NCBI GenBank assembly: GCA_021372615.1
Contig: JAJFUB010000150.1
Span: 1 to 64,000, forward strand
DNA: 64,000 bases
Source of the DNA: a bacterium
GTDB lineage: Bacteria > Armatimonadota > Zipacnadia > Zipacnadales > UBA11051
Direction: 5' to 3'
Notes under the pieces: model-generated
Told to the model about the DNA's origin: nothing
The model's database searches: none
The model's input: only the letters and a program-made list of their open reading frames with translations
Made by a program: the position numbers and the translations under genes
Shown here: one piece after another, positions 52,057 to 59,962 of the stretch
Position numbering within the stretch: the first letter of the stretch is position 1
Layout of the letters: each line of letters starts with the position of its first letter

Positions 52057-53619
52057 ATGGACCCTCGTGAACATGCCGGACACCGGCATAGTCATCTGGC
52101 GCTAATCCTGTTGAGTGTACTGGTGGGGGCTGTGCTAACGGCCCTCGTCTTGGCACAGACAGACCGGACCGCGCCCGTACTGACCCCTGCCGCGGCGCAG
52201 ACGCAGGCGGCGCCGCAGTTTGAGGATGTCGCCCAGCGCGTGCTGCCGGCGGTCGTCTACATCAACAGCGACCTGGCGACGCGCACTGATCCCCGACAGG
52301 AGGAGATGCGGCGACGCCTCGAGGAGATGTTCAAGGACATGCCGGGATTCCGCGGGCAGATGCCCGACGGGATGGGCGGCGGCCAGGAGCGCTCGCGGCC
52401 CGCAGCCGGCTCCGGCTGGATCTACAGCCCGGACGGGTACATCGTCACGAACGCCCACGTAGTGCGCGGCGCGACGAAGGTGACCGTACAACTGCACGAC
52501 AACGACGGCGACACGAAGGACTACCCGGCCAAGATCGTCGGGATAGACCCGCGTTCGGAACTCGCCGTCATCAAGATTGACGCCGGACGGAAGCTGCCGA
52601 CCCTGGCCCTGGGCGACTCGAGCAAGGCCCGCATCGCCTCGTGGGTCATGGCCGTGGGCAGCCCCTTCCAACTGCAGCAGACAGTCACGGTCGGGGTCAT
52701 CTCGGCGCGCAACCGCACCATCAGCGCGGAGAGCCAGTACTTCCAGCTGGGCGACCTGATCCAGACCGATGCCTCGATCAACCCCGGCAACAGCGGCGGC
52801 CCGCTGATCAACCTGAGCGGTGAGGTCATCGGCATCAATGTCGCCATCGCCTCACCCGGCGCGACCACCGTGCCGGTCAACATCGGCATCGGTTTCGCCA
52901 TCCCCTCGAATGTGGCGAAGACGGTCGTGCCGCAGCTTATCCAGAAGGGCAAGGTGGCCCGTGGCTGGCTCGGCGTGCAGCTCAGCCGGGAGAGCGCCAA
53001 GAGCATGAGTGACAACCTCAAGCAGCACTTCGGCGTGCCCGAAGGGGGCGCGCTGGTCACCATGGTGTACGAGGATGCGCCGGCCGCCAAGGCGCTGCAG
53101 GGCAATGATGTCGTGGTGGCCGTGAACGGCCAGAAGGTGACCAACAACGCCGAGTTGCAGGCGGCCATCCAGAACACGCCGCCCGGCACCAAGGTCAGCA
53201 TGGAGATCGTGCGTGACCGCAAGCACCAGCAACTCACAGTAGAGCTGGGCGAGATGCCGGCCCGCTACTCGGGACTCGACGGCGGCGATGAGGGAGCCAC
53301 AGCCGCGCAGCCCACGGTCGGCCCGCCTATCCAGGTGCGCAACATCACGCCCCAGATGGCGCGCGAGCAGAACCTGCCGCGCAATCAGGGCGTCGTCATT
53401 GAGAGTGTGGGCGGGGAGTTGCAGGACCGCCTGGAGCCAGGGAGTATCATCGCCCAGGTGGATGGCGCCAAGGTCATGACCGTGGAGCAGTACAACGCCG
53501 CGATCCGTCGAGCGCTGGACGCCAAGCGGAAGTTCGTGGTGCTGACCATCGAGCAGGCCGGGGACGACGGACAGGTTCTGCGTGATGTGGTGGAGGTGCC
53601 GCTGGCCAAGGAGCAGTAG
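52057..53619 (+). CDS. HtrA/DegP-family serine protease with two PDZ domains
   Basis: A 520-residue envelope protease with one N-terminal membrane helix (ALILLSVLVGAVLTALVLA). The trypsin-like domain has the catalytic His in TNAHVV (about 133) and Ser in NPGNSGGPL (about 245). At the usual Asp position the sequence reads PRSELAVIK (Glu about 167), so the triad would be His-Glu-Ser. Two PDZ domains follow (about 300-395 and 425-515). It should degrade misfolded envelope proteins; the Glu makes its activity uncertain. ATG 52057 has GGAGG nine bases upstream. It follows two thioredoxin genes, and a strong terminator closes the unit. Confidence 0.93.
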   Translation: MDPREHAGHRHSHLALILLSVLVGAVLTALVLAQTDRTAPVLTPAAAQTQAAPQFEDVAQRVLPAVVYINSDLATRTDPRQEEMRRRLEEMFKDMPGFRGQMPDGMGGGQERSRPAAGSGWIYSPDGYIVTNAHVVRGATKVTVQLHDNDGDTKDYPAKIVGIDPRSELAVIKIDAGRKLPTLALGDSSKARIASWVMAVGSPFQLQQTVTVGVISARNRTISAESQYFQLGDLIQTDASINPGNSGGPLINLSGEVIGINVAIASPGATTVPVNIGIGFAIPSNVAKTVVPQLIQKGKVARGWLGVQLSRESAKSMSDNLKQHFGVPEGGALVTMVYEDAPAAKALQGNDVVVAVNGQKVTNNAELQAAIQNTPPGTKVSMEIVRDRKHQQLTVELGEMPARYSGLDGGDEGATAAQPTVGPPIQVRNITPQMAREQNLPRNQGVVIESVGGELQDRLEPGSIIAQVDGAKVMTVEQYNAAIRRALDAKRKFVVLTIEQAGDDGQVLRDVVEVPLAKEQ

Positions 53620-53655
53620 ACCGCGGGTGTCGTTGACACGCCGCTGACGTCACTG

Positions 53656-53692
53656 GAGGGACGGCTTCACCGGAAGCCGTCCCTCTTTGCTT
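53656..53692 (+). terminator. intrinsic terminator after htrA
   Basis: A perfect 13-bp stem (GAGGGACGGCTTC with its complement, 53656-53685) around a four-base loop, followed by TTTGCTT. It also separates the convergent small membrane gene. Confidence 0.9.
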
Positions 53693-53713
53693 GGGTCTGC
53701 GATGGGACGGGGG

Positions 53714-53914
53714 TCAGGAGGCCTTCTTGCCGAGTTCGTCGGCGATGCCCAGGACACCCGCCGCGATGGAGAACATCAGCAGGACGCCGGTGACCTCCAG
53801 CCAGGTGGCGGGCAAGATCGTGAGCAACAGGGCGGGTTGGATGAAGCGGGCGATCAGGGCGCAGACGCCGGTCAGAGCGGCAAGGATCAGCAGCAGTCGC
53901 GAGAGAGCCAACAT
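53714..53914 (-). CDS. small membrane protein
   Basis: A 66-residue protein with two membrane helices (LLLILAALTGVCALIARF and LEVTGVLLMFSIAAGVLGIA) and a short charged tail DELGKKAS. I do not recognise it. ATG 53914 has GGAGG nine bases upstream; ATG 53923 directly abuts that site and is unlikely. The gene has its own near-consensus promoter and a predicted leader of about 60 bases, so it is probably real despite its size. It ends just before the htrA terminator. Confidence 0.7.
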   Translation of the reverse strand: MLALSRLLLILAALTGVCALIARFIQPALLLTILPATWLEVTGVLLMFSIAAGVLGIADELGKKAS

Positions 53915-53982
53915 GTCTACCATCCTCCTGCCTATGGAATGAGCCCACCGCCGCAGCGCCACGGCGCCGGTCCCATCACAAA

Positions 53983-54010
53983 AGTATACGCCGACGCTTC
54001 CAGTCGTCAA
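53983..54010 (-). promoter_or_regulatory. promoter of the small membrane protein gene
   Basis: On the minus strand TTGACG (54005-54010), a 16-base spacer and TATACT (53983-53988), one of the best promoter matches in the window. Confidence 0.75.
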
Positions 54011-54089
54011 GCGCGAGTTGGGTCGCGGGTCCGACATCAGGCTGCCTCGGGCATGGCCACTCTCGCTGTCCGCGGCGTGACCGTTGTCT

Positions 54090-57000
54090 CTAGGCGCCCC
54101 AGTTCTTGCTGCGGAAGATGAAGGCCGCGTCGCGCTGATCGCCCTCGTTGATGGGGGCCTTGAGCTCATCCCAGGTCGGCAGGGCCTCGACGCGGTCGGC
54201 GATCACGGACAGGTCGAGTTTGCCCAGGCGGCTGAGCTTGCCCTCGATCATCAGCACCGGCGAGGCAACCACCGCCCGCCCGTACTTCTGGTAGCAGTCC
54301 TCGAAGATAGCCGCATCCACCAGCCCCGTCTCATCCTCCAGGCAGACGAAGATGGCGGTGCGCCCGCTCTTGGTCGGCGGCCGGGCACGGGCCACCACAA
54401 TCCCGGCGATGCGCACCCGCTCCCCGTCCCGGTGGCGATACAGATCGGCGCTGCGCACCACGCCCAGCCGCTTGACCGCACTGCGCCAGAACTTGAAGGG
54501 ATGACTGGTCGTGCTGAGCCCCAGCAGTCGTAGGTCCAGGCCGACGCGCCCGAACTCTGTCTCCGCGTCCAGTGCCGGCAGGGCCTCGGCAAGGCTCTCG
54601 CCTTCCCCCGCGAAGGAGGCGGCGGCCCAATCCAGTTCCTGGGGGGCGCGGCGCCCGCCACGGTCGGTGACGCAACCTGCCGGCAGCGCCGCCAGCATCC
54701 ACATCAGTTCCGCCGGCGAGAGCCCTGTGAAGGCAAAGGCTCGGGACAGGATGAGCGTTTCGACCAGGGGTCGCGGCACGCGGGTACGCCGGCAGAAGTC
54801 GCGCAGCGAGGAGAAAGGCCCCCCCTCGGCACGGGCCTGCAAGATGGAGTCCATGGCGACCTCGCTCATGCCGTAGATGAGCCGCAAGCCGGTGCGGATA
54901 GCGGGGCCGGTGCCGGTGCCGTGAGGCGTCGGGGGCTGAAGCCCCCGCCTGCCAGAACCGTCCCTCCGGGACGGGCCGCTGCCGTCCCCCCCCTCCCCCG
55001 TGGGGAGGGGGCCGGGGGGTGGGACGATGTTCGCCGTGCCCTCCTCCACCGTGAATACCGCCTCACTCCGGTTCACGCACGGTGGCAGCATCGCAATCCC
55101 CAGGCGCTTGGCTTCCTCGGCGACGGTACGCGGCGGGTAGAAGCCCATCGGCTCGGCCGACAGGATGCCGGCCAGGAACTCGGCGGGGTAGTGGGCCTTC
55201 AGGTAAGCCGTCTGGTAGGTAAGGCGGCCGAAGCAGGCCGCGTGGGCTTTGTTGAAGCCATAGGCCGCAAAGCCGGCGATGTCGTCGAAGATGCGGTCGG
55301 CGATGAAGCGATCCACACCCTGAGCGATGGCGCCCCGGACGAACTGCTCCCGCAGCTTCTCCATCTCCCGGTGCGAGCGGTCCGAGGTCATGGCCCGGCG
55401 CAGCAAGTCGCCCTGGCCCAGGGTGAAGCCCGCCACGGCCTGCGCGATCTGCAGCACATGCTCCTGGTAGATGATGACCCCGTAGCTGGTCCTGAGTACC
55501 GGCTCCAGCGCCGGGTGCAGATAGGTGATCGGCTCCAGGCCATGCTTGCGCGCGATGTACGGGCGGATCATGTCCGACTGCACCGGGCCGGGGCGGAACA
55601 GCGAGATGTTGGCGATGATCTCCTCGAACTCATGGGGCTGCGTCCGCCCCAACAGGTTGCGCTGGCCGGGGCTTTCGACCTGGAAGAGGCCAATGGTCTT
55701 CGTCGAGCGCAGGAGGCGATAGGTCGCTGCGTCATCCAGCGGCAGGTCCTCCACGTCCAGGCGGTGGCCCGTGCGCCGCTCGACCTGCGCCAGGCAATCC
55801 GCGATGGCGGTGTGGATGCGCAGGCCCAGGATGTCCATCTTCAGCAGGCCGAGTGCTTCGATGTCATCCTTATCGAAGGCGCTGATGACGATGCCCTTGT
55901 TGGCCAGCTCCAGGGGCATGAGATGCGTGAGCGGCTCCGCGCCGATGACCAGCCCGCCGACGTGGACGCTCAGATGGCGCGGGTAGCCGCTGACCTGGTG
56001 GCATAGCTCCAGGAGCAGGCCTTTGTCGCGGAAATCGAAGGGGGCGTCGCGCACCTCGGGGAGCCGCAGGGCCGCCTCCTCGATCTGTGAGGCGCGAATG
56101 TAGGGAAAGGCCGTGGCCAGGGGCCCCAACTCCGCCTCGGGCAGGCCGAGGGTCTTGCCCAGGTCGCGGATCGCCGCCCGGGCGCGGAAGGTGTTGAGCG
56201 TGCAGACAGCCGCGACGTGCGCGGCGCCATAGCGCTCGTAGACATAGGCGGTCACTTCATCCCGGCGCCGCGCGCAGAAGTCCACATCAATGTCCGGCAT
56301 GCCCTGGCGGTCGGGGTTGATGAAACGCTCGAAAAGCAGCTCATGGGCCAACGGGTCGGCCTGGGTGATGTCGAGAAGATAGCTGAGCAAGGAATCGCCG
56401 GCGGAGCCGCGACCGGTGGCGGGGATGCCGCGACTGCGGGCGAAGCGCACGATGTCCCACACGATCAGGAAGTAGTCACAGAGGCCCTTGGCCTCGATGA
56501 CACTCAGCTCGTGCTCCAGCCTCTGCCCCACCTCGGGAGTGATCTCCCCATAGCGCCACTTGGCGCCGGTATAGCACAGGCGGCGCAGGTAGCGGCGGCT
56601 GTCTTCATCGGGGGCGGGCGGCGGAAAGATCCCCGTGCCGTCGGCGGGCACGGCCTGCAGGTCGAACGCCGGGAGGTGCAGGTGCTCCAGATCCAGCTCC
56701 CAGCCACACCGTTCGGCGATGGCCTCGGTGTGGCGCAACGCCTCGGGCAGATCGGCGAACAGCTCCCCCATCTCCGCCGGCGACTTGAGCCGGTACTCCC
56801 AGTTCACCTTGCGATCCGGATGGGCCTCATCCACGGTGATGTTGTGGCGCAGGCACGTCAGCACGTCCTGCAGGGGCGCCTGGTCGAGCCCGACATAGTG
56901 CACATTGTTCGTCGCCACCAGCGGCAGGCCCAGACGGCCGGCCAGATCCGCGAGGGCATAGCGCAGCCGATGCCGCGGCGGCGGCAGCAGCAGGTGCTGC

Positions 57001-57548
57001 AGCTCGATGAAGAAGTTGCCCGGACCAAAGAGCCCGCGGTAGGTGTTGGCCACCTGTGCGGCGGCGGTGGCCTGGCCGCGTTCGAGCAGTTGGCCGATCT
57101 CGCCACGCTCGCAGCCCGACAGGGCGATCAGATGGGAGGCGTTCTGGCGCAGGTGCTCCTGGGTGAGGCGGGGGTGGTCACGGTCTACCGCGGCGTAGGC
57201 CGGGGCGAAGGGACCGGCGCTTTGCGCCTGGCCCAGTCGCGCAGCGGTGACCAGGCGGCACAGATTGCGGTAGCCCTCGTTGTCTTCGGCCAGCAACACG
57301 AGATGGGGTTCGTAGGGCAGGTCCTGTCCCCCACAGGGCTCGAGGGTGAACTCCACGCCGATGATGGGCTTGACCCCCGCCTGCCGGGCTGCCTGGCAGA
57401 ACCGCACGGCCCCGTACAGACCGTTGTGGTCGGTCAGCGCCAGGGCCTTCATGCCGTAGGCGGCGGCGCTGCGGGTCAACTCCTCTACTGTCGCCGCGCC
57501 GTCAAGCAGAGAGAAGTTGGAATGCACATGCAGATGTGTGAAGGGCAT
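54090..57548 (-). CDS. dnaE2: error-prone DNA polymerase III alpha (DnaE2/ImuC-like)
   Basis: A 1152-residue C-family polymerase: PHP domain (HLHVHSNFSLLDGAATVEEL, intact His residues), palm with GRGSAGDSLLSY and the catalytic PDIDVDF, LLKMDILGLR, helix-hairpin-helix part, and an OB fold whose GIVVARARPPTKSGRTAIFVCLEDETG pattern and short C-terminus are of the DnaE2 type. It would do translesion synthesis after DNA damage. About 45 residues near position 840-885 (from TANIVPPPGPLP to PHGTGTG) are foreign: they are encoded by a palindromic repeat inserted in frame. DUF6504 and an SOS-type promoter lie upstream, supporting a mutasome role. No ImuB is in the window. Confidence 0.9.
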   Translation of the reverse strand: MPFTHLHVHSNFSLLDGAATVEELTRSAAAYGMKALALTDHNGLYGAVRFCQAARQAGVKPIIGVEFTLEPCGGQDLPYEPHLVLLAEDNEGYRNLCRLVTAARLGQAQSAGPFAPAYAAVDRDHPRLTQEHLRQNASHLIALSGCERGEIGQLLERGQATAAAQVANTYRGLFGPGNFFIELQHLLLPPPRHRLRYALADLAGRLGLPLVATNNVHYVGLDQAPLQDVLTCLRHNITVDEAHPDRKVNWEYRLKSPAEMGELFADLPEALRHTEAIAERCGWELDLEHLHLPAFDLQAVPADGTGIFPPPAPDEDSRRYLRRLCYTGAKWRYGEITPEVGQRLEHELSVIEAKGLCDYFLIVWDIVRFARSRGIPATGRGSAGDSLLSYLLDITQADPLAHELLFERFINPDRQGMPDIDVDFCARRRDEVTAYVYERYGAAHVAAVCTLNTFRARAAIRDLGKTLGLPEAELGPLATAFPYIRASQIEEAALRLPEVRDAPFDFRDKGLLLELCHQVSGYPRHLSVHVGGLVIGAEPLTHLMPLELANKGIVISAFDKDDIEALGLLKMDILGLRIHTAIADCLAQVERRTGHRLDVEDLPLDDAATYRLLRSTKTIGLFQVESPGQRNLLGRTQPHEFEEIIANISLFRPGPVQSDMIRPYIARKHGLEPITYLHPALEPVLRTSYGVIIYQEHVLQIAQAVAGFTLGQGDLLRRAMTSDRSHREMEKLREQFVRGAIAQGVDRFIADRIFDDIAGFAAYGFNKAHAACFGRLTYQTAYLKAHYPAEFLAGILSAEPMGFYPPRTVAEEAKRLGIAMLPPCVNRSEAVFTVEEGTANIVPPPGPLPTGEGGDGSGPSRRDGSGRRGLQPPTPHGTGTGPAIRTGLRLIYGMSEVAMDSILQARAEGGPFSSLRDFCRRTRVPRPLVETLILSRAFAFTGLSPAELMWMLAALPAGCVTDRGGRRAPQELDWAAASFAGEGESLAEALPALDAETEFGRVGLDLRLLGLSTTSHPFKFWRSAVKRLGVVRSADLYRHRDGERVRIAGIVVARARPPTKSGRTAIFVCLEDETGLVDAAIFEDCYQKYGRAVVASPVLMIEGKLSRLGKLDLSVIADRVEALPTWDELKAPINEGDQRDAAFIFRSKNWGA
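54926..55022. repeat. class C palindromic repeat inside dnaE2
   Basis: The palindromes GGGGGCTGAAGCCCCC and CCGTCCCTCCGGGACGG (54926-54975) match the intergenic cluster at 34823-34880 nearly base for base, and a CCCTCCCCC/GGGGAGGGGG palindrome follows. The frame of the polymerase passes through it without a stop. Confidence 0.88.
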
Positions 57549-57602
57549 GGTGGCGGCGGTCAGTGGAGCGTAGGAAGCTGTGGCGGGGAGGTGGGCAGCG
57601 CC

Positions 57603-57833
57603 CTAAGCGACCTCGCGGTAGCTCAGGCGCGGGGCCGGAGTTGGGATCCGGCGAGCGGCAGGGCAAGGACGACAGGCGCGGGCCTCCGGCCTGGGTGTCG
57701 CCGTTTCCTCCTCCGTGATGCTCTCCCGACGGTCACAGATCATGCCCCAGATGATCAGCACCAGAGAGAACACGATGCCGATGAGGCAGATCAGGCTGTT
57801 GAGGACATGGGGGTTCAGATCATGTAGATGCAT
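57603..57833 (-). CDS. small membrane protein in the SOS operon
   Basis: A 76-residue protein with one membrane helix (SLICLIGIVFSLVLIIWGMI) followed by a charged and then proline- and arginine-rich tail. It has no recognisable family. ATG 57833 has GAGAG about eight bases upstream; a GTG at 57842 is in frame. It lies between the DUF6504 gene and dnaE2 on the same strand and with short gaps, so it should be co-transcribed from the SOS promoter. It may be a true small gene or a spurious frame; conservation would decide. Confidence 0.5.
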   Translation of the reverse strand: MHLHDLNPHVLNSLICLIGIVFSLVLIIWGMICDRRESITEEETATPRPEARACRPCPAARRIPTPAPRLSYREVA

Positions 57834-57881
57834 GTGGCTCACTCTCTTCGCTTCGCGAGGGTCCTGGTCTCTGCCGGCGGC

Positions 57882-58130
57882 CTAGTCCATCAGAGCACCG
57901 ACGGTCCAGGCCTGAGCGAGTTCGTCATAGCAGAGGTCCAGGGCCATATGTTCCAGGGTGGTGATGCGGAAGTAGCGCTTGTAGCTTTCGCCCAGCCACC
58001 AGCGCCCCCGCCGTGCCCAGCGGCCGCCCAGGCTGCTGACATGGTGCTCGCAGCCGCGCCACACAAAACGCGCTCCGCTCCGCAGCGGCACTTCCAACAT
58101 CGTGATGGGTTCATCCACAGGCTTAGGCAT
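57882..58130 (-). CDS. DUF6504-like protein of the mutasome operon
   Basis: An 82-residue cytoplasmic protein: EPITMLEVPLRSGARFVWRG, then WARRGRWWLGESYKRYFRIT and LDLCYDELAQAWTVGAL. The order of a short basic strand, an R-W-R-G-like turn, WW and Y-F-R-I is how I recall DUF6504, a family seen beside imuB and dnaE2 in SOS mutasome operons. The role is not known. ATG 58130 is used; GTG 58139 would add three residues. There is no clear ribosome site, consistent with a short leader from the promoter at 58175-58203. A LexA-type operator lies in that promoter. Confidence 0.72.
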   Translation of the reverse strand: MPKPVDEPITMLEVPLRSGARFVWRGCEHHVSSLGGRWARRGRWWLGESYKRYFRITTLEHMALDLCYDELAQAWTVGALMD

Positions 58131-58174
58131 GGTGTTCACGGGTTTGGGCGGCCTACTTTCGATTGCCTGGAGTA

Positions 58175-58203
58175 GATGTACCAAACATTTGTTCGATTGT
58201 CAA
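58175..58203 (-). promoter_or_regulatory. promoter of the DUF6504-dnaE2 operon
   Basis: On the minus strand consensus TTGACA (58198-58203), a 17-base spacer and TACATC (58175-58180). The SOS-type operator lies inside the spacer, so a bound repressor would block RNA polymerase. Confidence 0.82.
58182..58195 (-). promoter_or_regulatory. LexA (SOS) box
   Basis: Minus strand CGAACAAATGTTTG matches the Gram-positive/actinobacterial-type LexA consensus CGAAC-N4-GTTCG with one change in the right half. It is centred between the -35 and -10 boxes and controls genes with an expected SOS function. Confidence 0.82.
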
Positions 58204-58236
58204 GAGAAAAAAATCGGGCCTCAGCCCAAAATAGTA

Positions 58237-58264
58237 ATGACATTTTAGTTTTCTCGGGTATAAT
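58237..58264 (+). promoter_or_regulatory. promoter of candidate small RNA
   Basis: ATGACA (58237-58242), a 16-base spacer and consensus TATAAT (58259-58264), pointing away from the SOS operon. Expected start about 58271. Confidence 0.7.
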
Positions 58265-58270
58265 AGGGAC

Positions 58271-58400
58271 AGCGGCGAGCGTCCCGACTGAGAGCCCTGC
58301 TTACCCTATCGAGTTGCCTTTCTGTATCTGCCAAGTATCCTAACACGCTCGCCTTTGTCTTCAGAGCCTTCAGAAGCCCTTCTGAGGGCTCTGCTTGTTT
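58271..58400 (+). ncRNA. candidate structured small RNA
   Basis: About 130 bases between a consensus promoter and an intrinsic terminator, with no credible reading frame. A 9-bp long-range stem (GGCGAGCGT, 58274-58282, with ACGCTCGCC, 58345-58353) closes a 62-base domain; the terminator hairpin follows. No known RNA (6S, SRP, tmRNA, RNase P) was recognised. Nothing on the plus strand lies directly downstream, so a cis-acting leader is unlikely and a trans-acting RNA is the better guess. Confidence 0.55.
58362..58400 (+). terminator. intrinsic terminator of candidate small RNA
   Basis: A stem of about 14 bp with one G-T pair (CAGAGCCTTCAGAAG, 58362-58376, with 58379-58393) followed by CTTGTTT. 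Confidence 0.87.
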
Positions 58401-58583
58401 CCCGAGGCCTGACACCCCGATCATCCGGCACCGCCCACAGCCAACCGCATATATATAATGACGTTCTGTATATCAGTCGCCGCTGTTGCTTACGCGCTGA
58501 ACACAGCCCCTATCCCCCATGCCAGCTGGCACTCCAAACCGCCCCCAACCCCATAGCATAACGTCGTTATGAATCTGGGCATC
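58401..58583. other. AT-richer gap with a 15-base palindrome
   Basis: No gene is seen. It contains a TATATATAAT stretch (58450-58459) without a matching -35 box and the exact palindrome CATAACG-T-CGTTATG (58557-58571), thirteen bases beyond the obg stop. Confidence 0.6.
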
Positions 58584-59891
58584 TCATACGTAGTCCGGCC
58601 GATACTCCAACTCGGTATCCCCGATGAAGACAGTGTCCCCATCCCGGGCTCCGAGGTCCTCGAGCTGCTGGATCACACCCATCTTCTCCAACACGCGCTG
58701 AGTGCGCTGGAGCCCCTCCCCGTGCGCCAAGTCGGCACGGGCGATCATCCGCTCCACCTCGGTGCCACTGACGGCGAATACACCGTCCTCCAACCGTTGC
58801 ACGCGCAACTCGTACTCCGGCGCGGGGGGCATGTGCAGGACCACCTGCTCAGCCGGCTCGGCCGGACCGATGGCCGCCGGGCCCCCGGCCTGCTCCAGCA
58901 GCCCCCACGTCGCCTCCAGCAGTTCCCGTAGGCCCTCGCCTGTCGCCGCCGAGATCGCCAGCACAGACCGCGCGCCCCGCTGCAGCAGCTCCTGGCGATA
59001 GAGCCCCGCGTACTCGCGGCCCTCGGTCAAGTCCACCTTGTTGAGCGCCACGAGCTGTGGCAGGGCTGCCAGCTCCGCGCTGTAGAGCGCCAGCTCGCGG
59101 TTGATCGTCTCGAAGTCTTGCACCGGGTCGCGCCCTTCCAGGGCGGCGGCATCGAGGAGATGGATCAGCACGCGGGTGCGCTCAACGTGGCGCAGGAACT
59201 GGTGCCCCAGGCCCACGCCCTGGTGAGCGTTCTCGATCAGCCCGGGCATGTCGGCCACGACGAACTGGCGGTCTTCATCCAGGGACACCACGCCGAGGTT
59301 CGGCACGAGGGTCGTGAAGGGATAAGCCGCGATCTTCGGGCGCGCGGCGGAGAGGCGAGAGATCAGCGTGGACTTGCCCACGCTGGGGAAGCCGATGATG
59401 CCCGCATCCGCCAGCAGCTTTAGCTCCAGGCGCAGGCGATGCTGCTGGGAGGGCTCGCCCCGTTCGGCGAAGTGCGGCGCCTGGCGCGTGGCCGTGGCGA
59501 AGCGCTCATTCCCGCGCCCGCCCTTGCCGCCGACAGCGGCGACGAGTTCGTAGCCCGGACCGACGAGGTCGGCCACCAGCTCCCCGCTCTCCTCGTCGTG
59601 GACCGCCGTGCCGGGCGGCACGCGGACGATGAGGTCCGAGCCGTCGCCCCCACTCTTGCCGAAGCTGCCGCCGGGAGCCCCGTCCTCGGCTTTGAAGCGC
59701 GAGGTGTAGGTGAAGTCCAGCAGTGTCCGCATGTGCGGGTCCACGCGGAGGATGACGCTGCCGCCCCGGCCGCCATCGCCGCCGCCCGGCCCGCCGCGGG
59801 GCACGAACTTCTCGCGGCGGAAGTGCACCATGCCATCGCCGCCGCGCCCGGACTCCACGTCAATCGTCGCCACATCTACAAAGTCAGCCAT
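58584..59891 (-). CDS. obg: ribosome-associated GTPase Obg
   Basis: A 435-residue essential GTPase of ribosome assembly and stress control. The glycine-rich Obg fold comes first (RGGDGMVHFRREKFVPRGGP, GGDGGRGGSVILRVD), then the G domain with GFPSVGKSTLISRLS, DMPGLIE and LNKVDL, and an OCT domain at the C-terminus (YELRVQRLEDGVFAVSG). ATG 59891 fits the family N-terminus; an ATG at 59921 would add ten residues. Neither has a good ribosome site. The usual rplU-rpmA neighbours are absent; it is instead downstream of a sugar transporter on the same strand. Confidence 0.95.
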   Translation of the reverse strand: MADFVDVATIDVESGRGGDGMVHFRREKFVPRGGPGGGDGGRGGSVILRVDPHMRTLLDFTYTSRFKAEDGAPGGSFGKSGGDGSDLIVRVPPGTAVHDEESGELVADLVGPGYELVAAVGGKGGRGNERFATATRQAPHFAERGEPSQQHRLRLELKLLADAGIIGFPSVGKSTLISRLSAARPKIAAYPFTTLVPNLGVVSLDEDRQFVVADMPGLIENAHQGVGLGHQFLRHVERTRVLIHLLDAAALEGRDPVQDFETINRELALYSAELAALPQLVALNKVDLTEGREYAGLYRQELLQRGARSVLAISAATGEGLRELLEATWGLLEQAGGPAAIGPAEPAEQVVLHMPPAPEYELRVQRLEDGVFAVSGTEVERMIARADLAHGEGLQRTQRVLEKMGVIQQLEDLGARDGDTVFIGDTELEYRPDYV

Positions 59892-59962
59892 GGTAGGGGT
59901 TGGGTGCGGGGACGGGGCCATGACGACAGCCTGAGCGTCTCTCCCCCATCCCCTCCCTCCTC

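Noticed and set aside
58271-58400. 6S RNA, SRP RNA or tmRNA
   Set aside because: Too short for 6S, lacks the conserved SRP tetraloop region and any tRNA-like end; kept only as an unnamed candidate.
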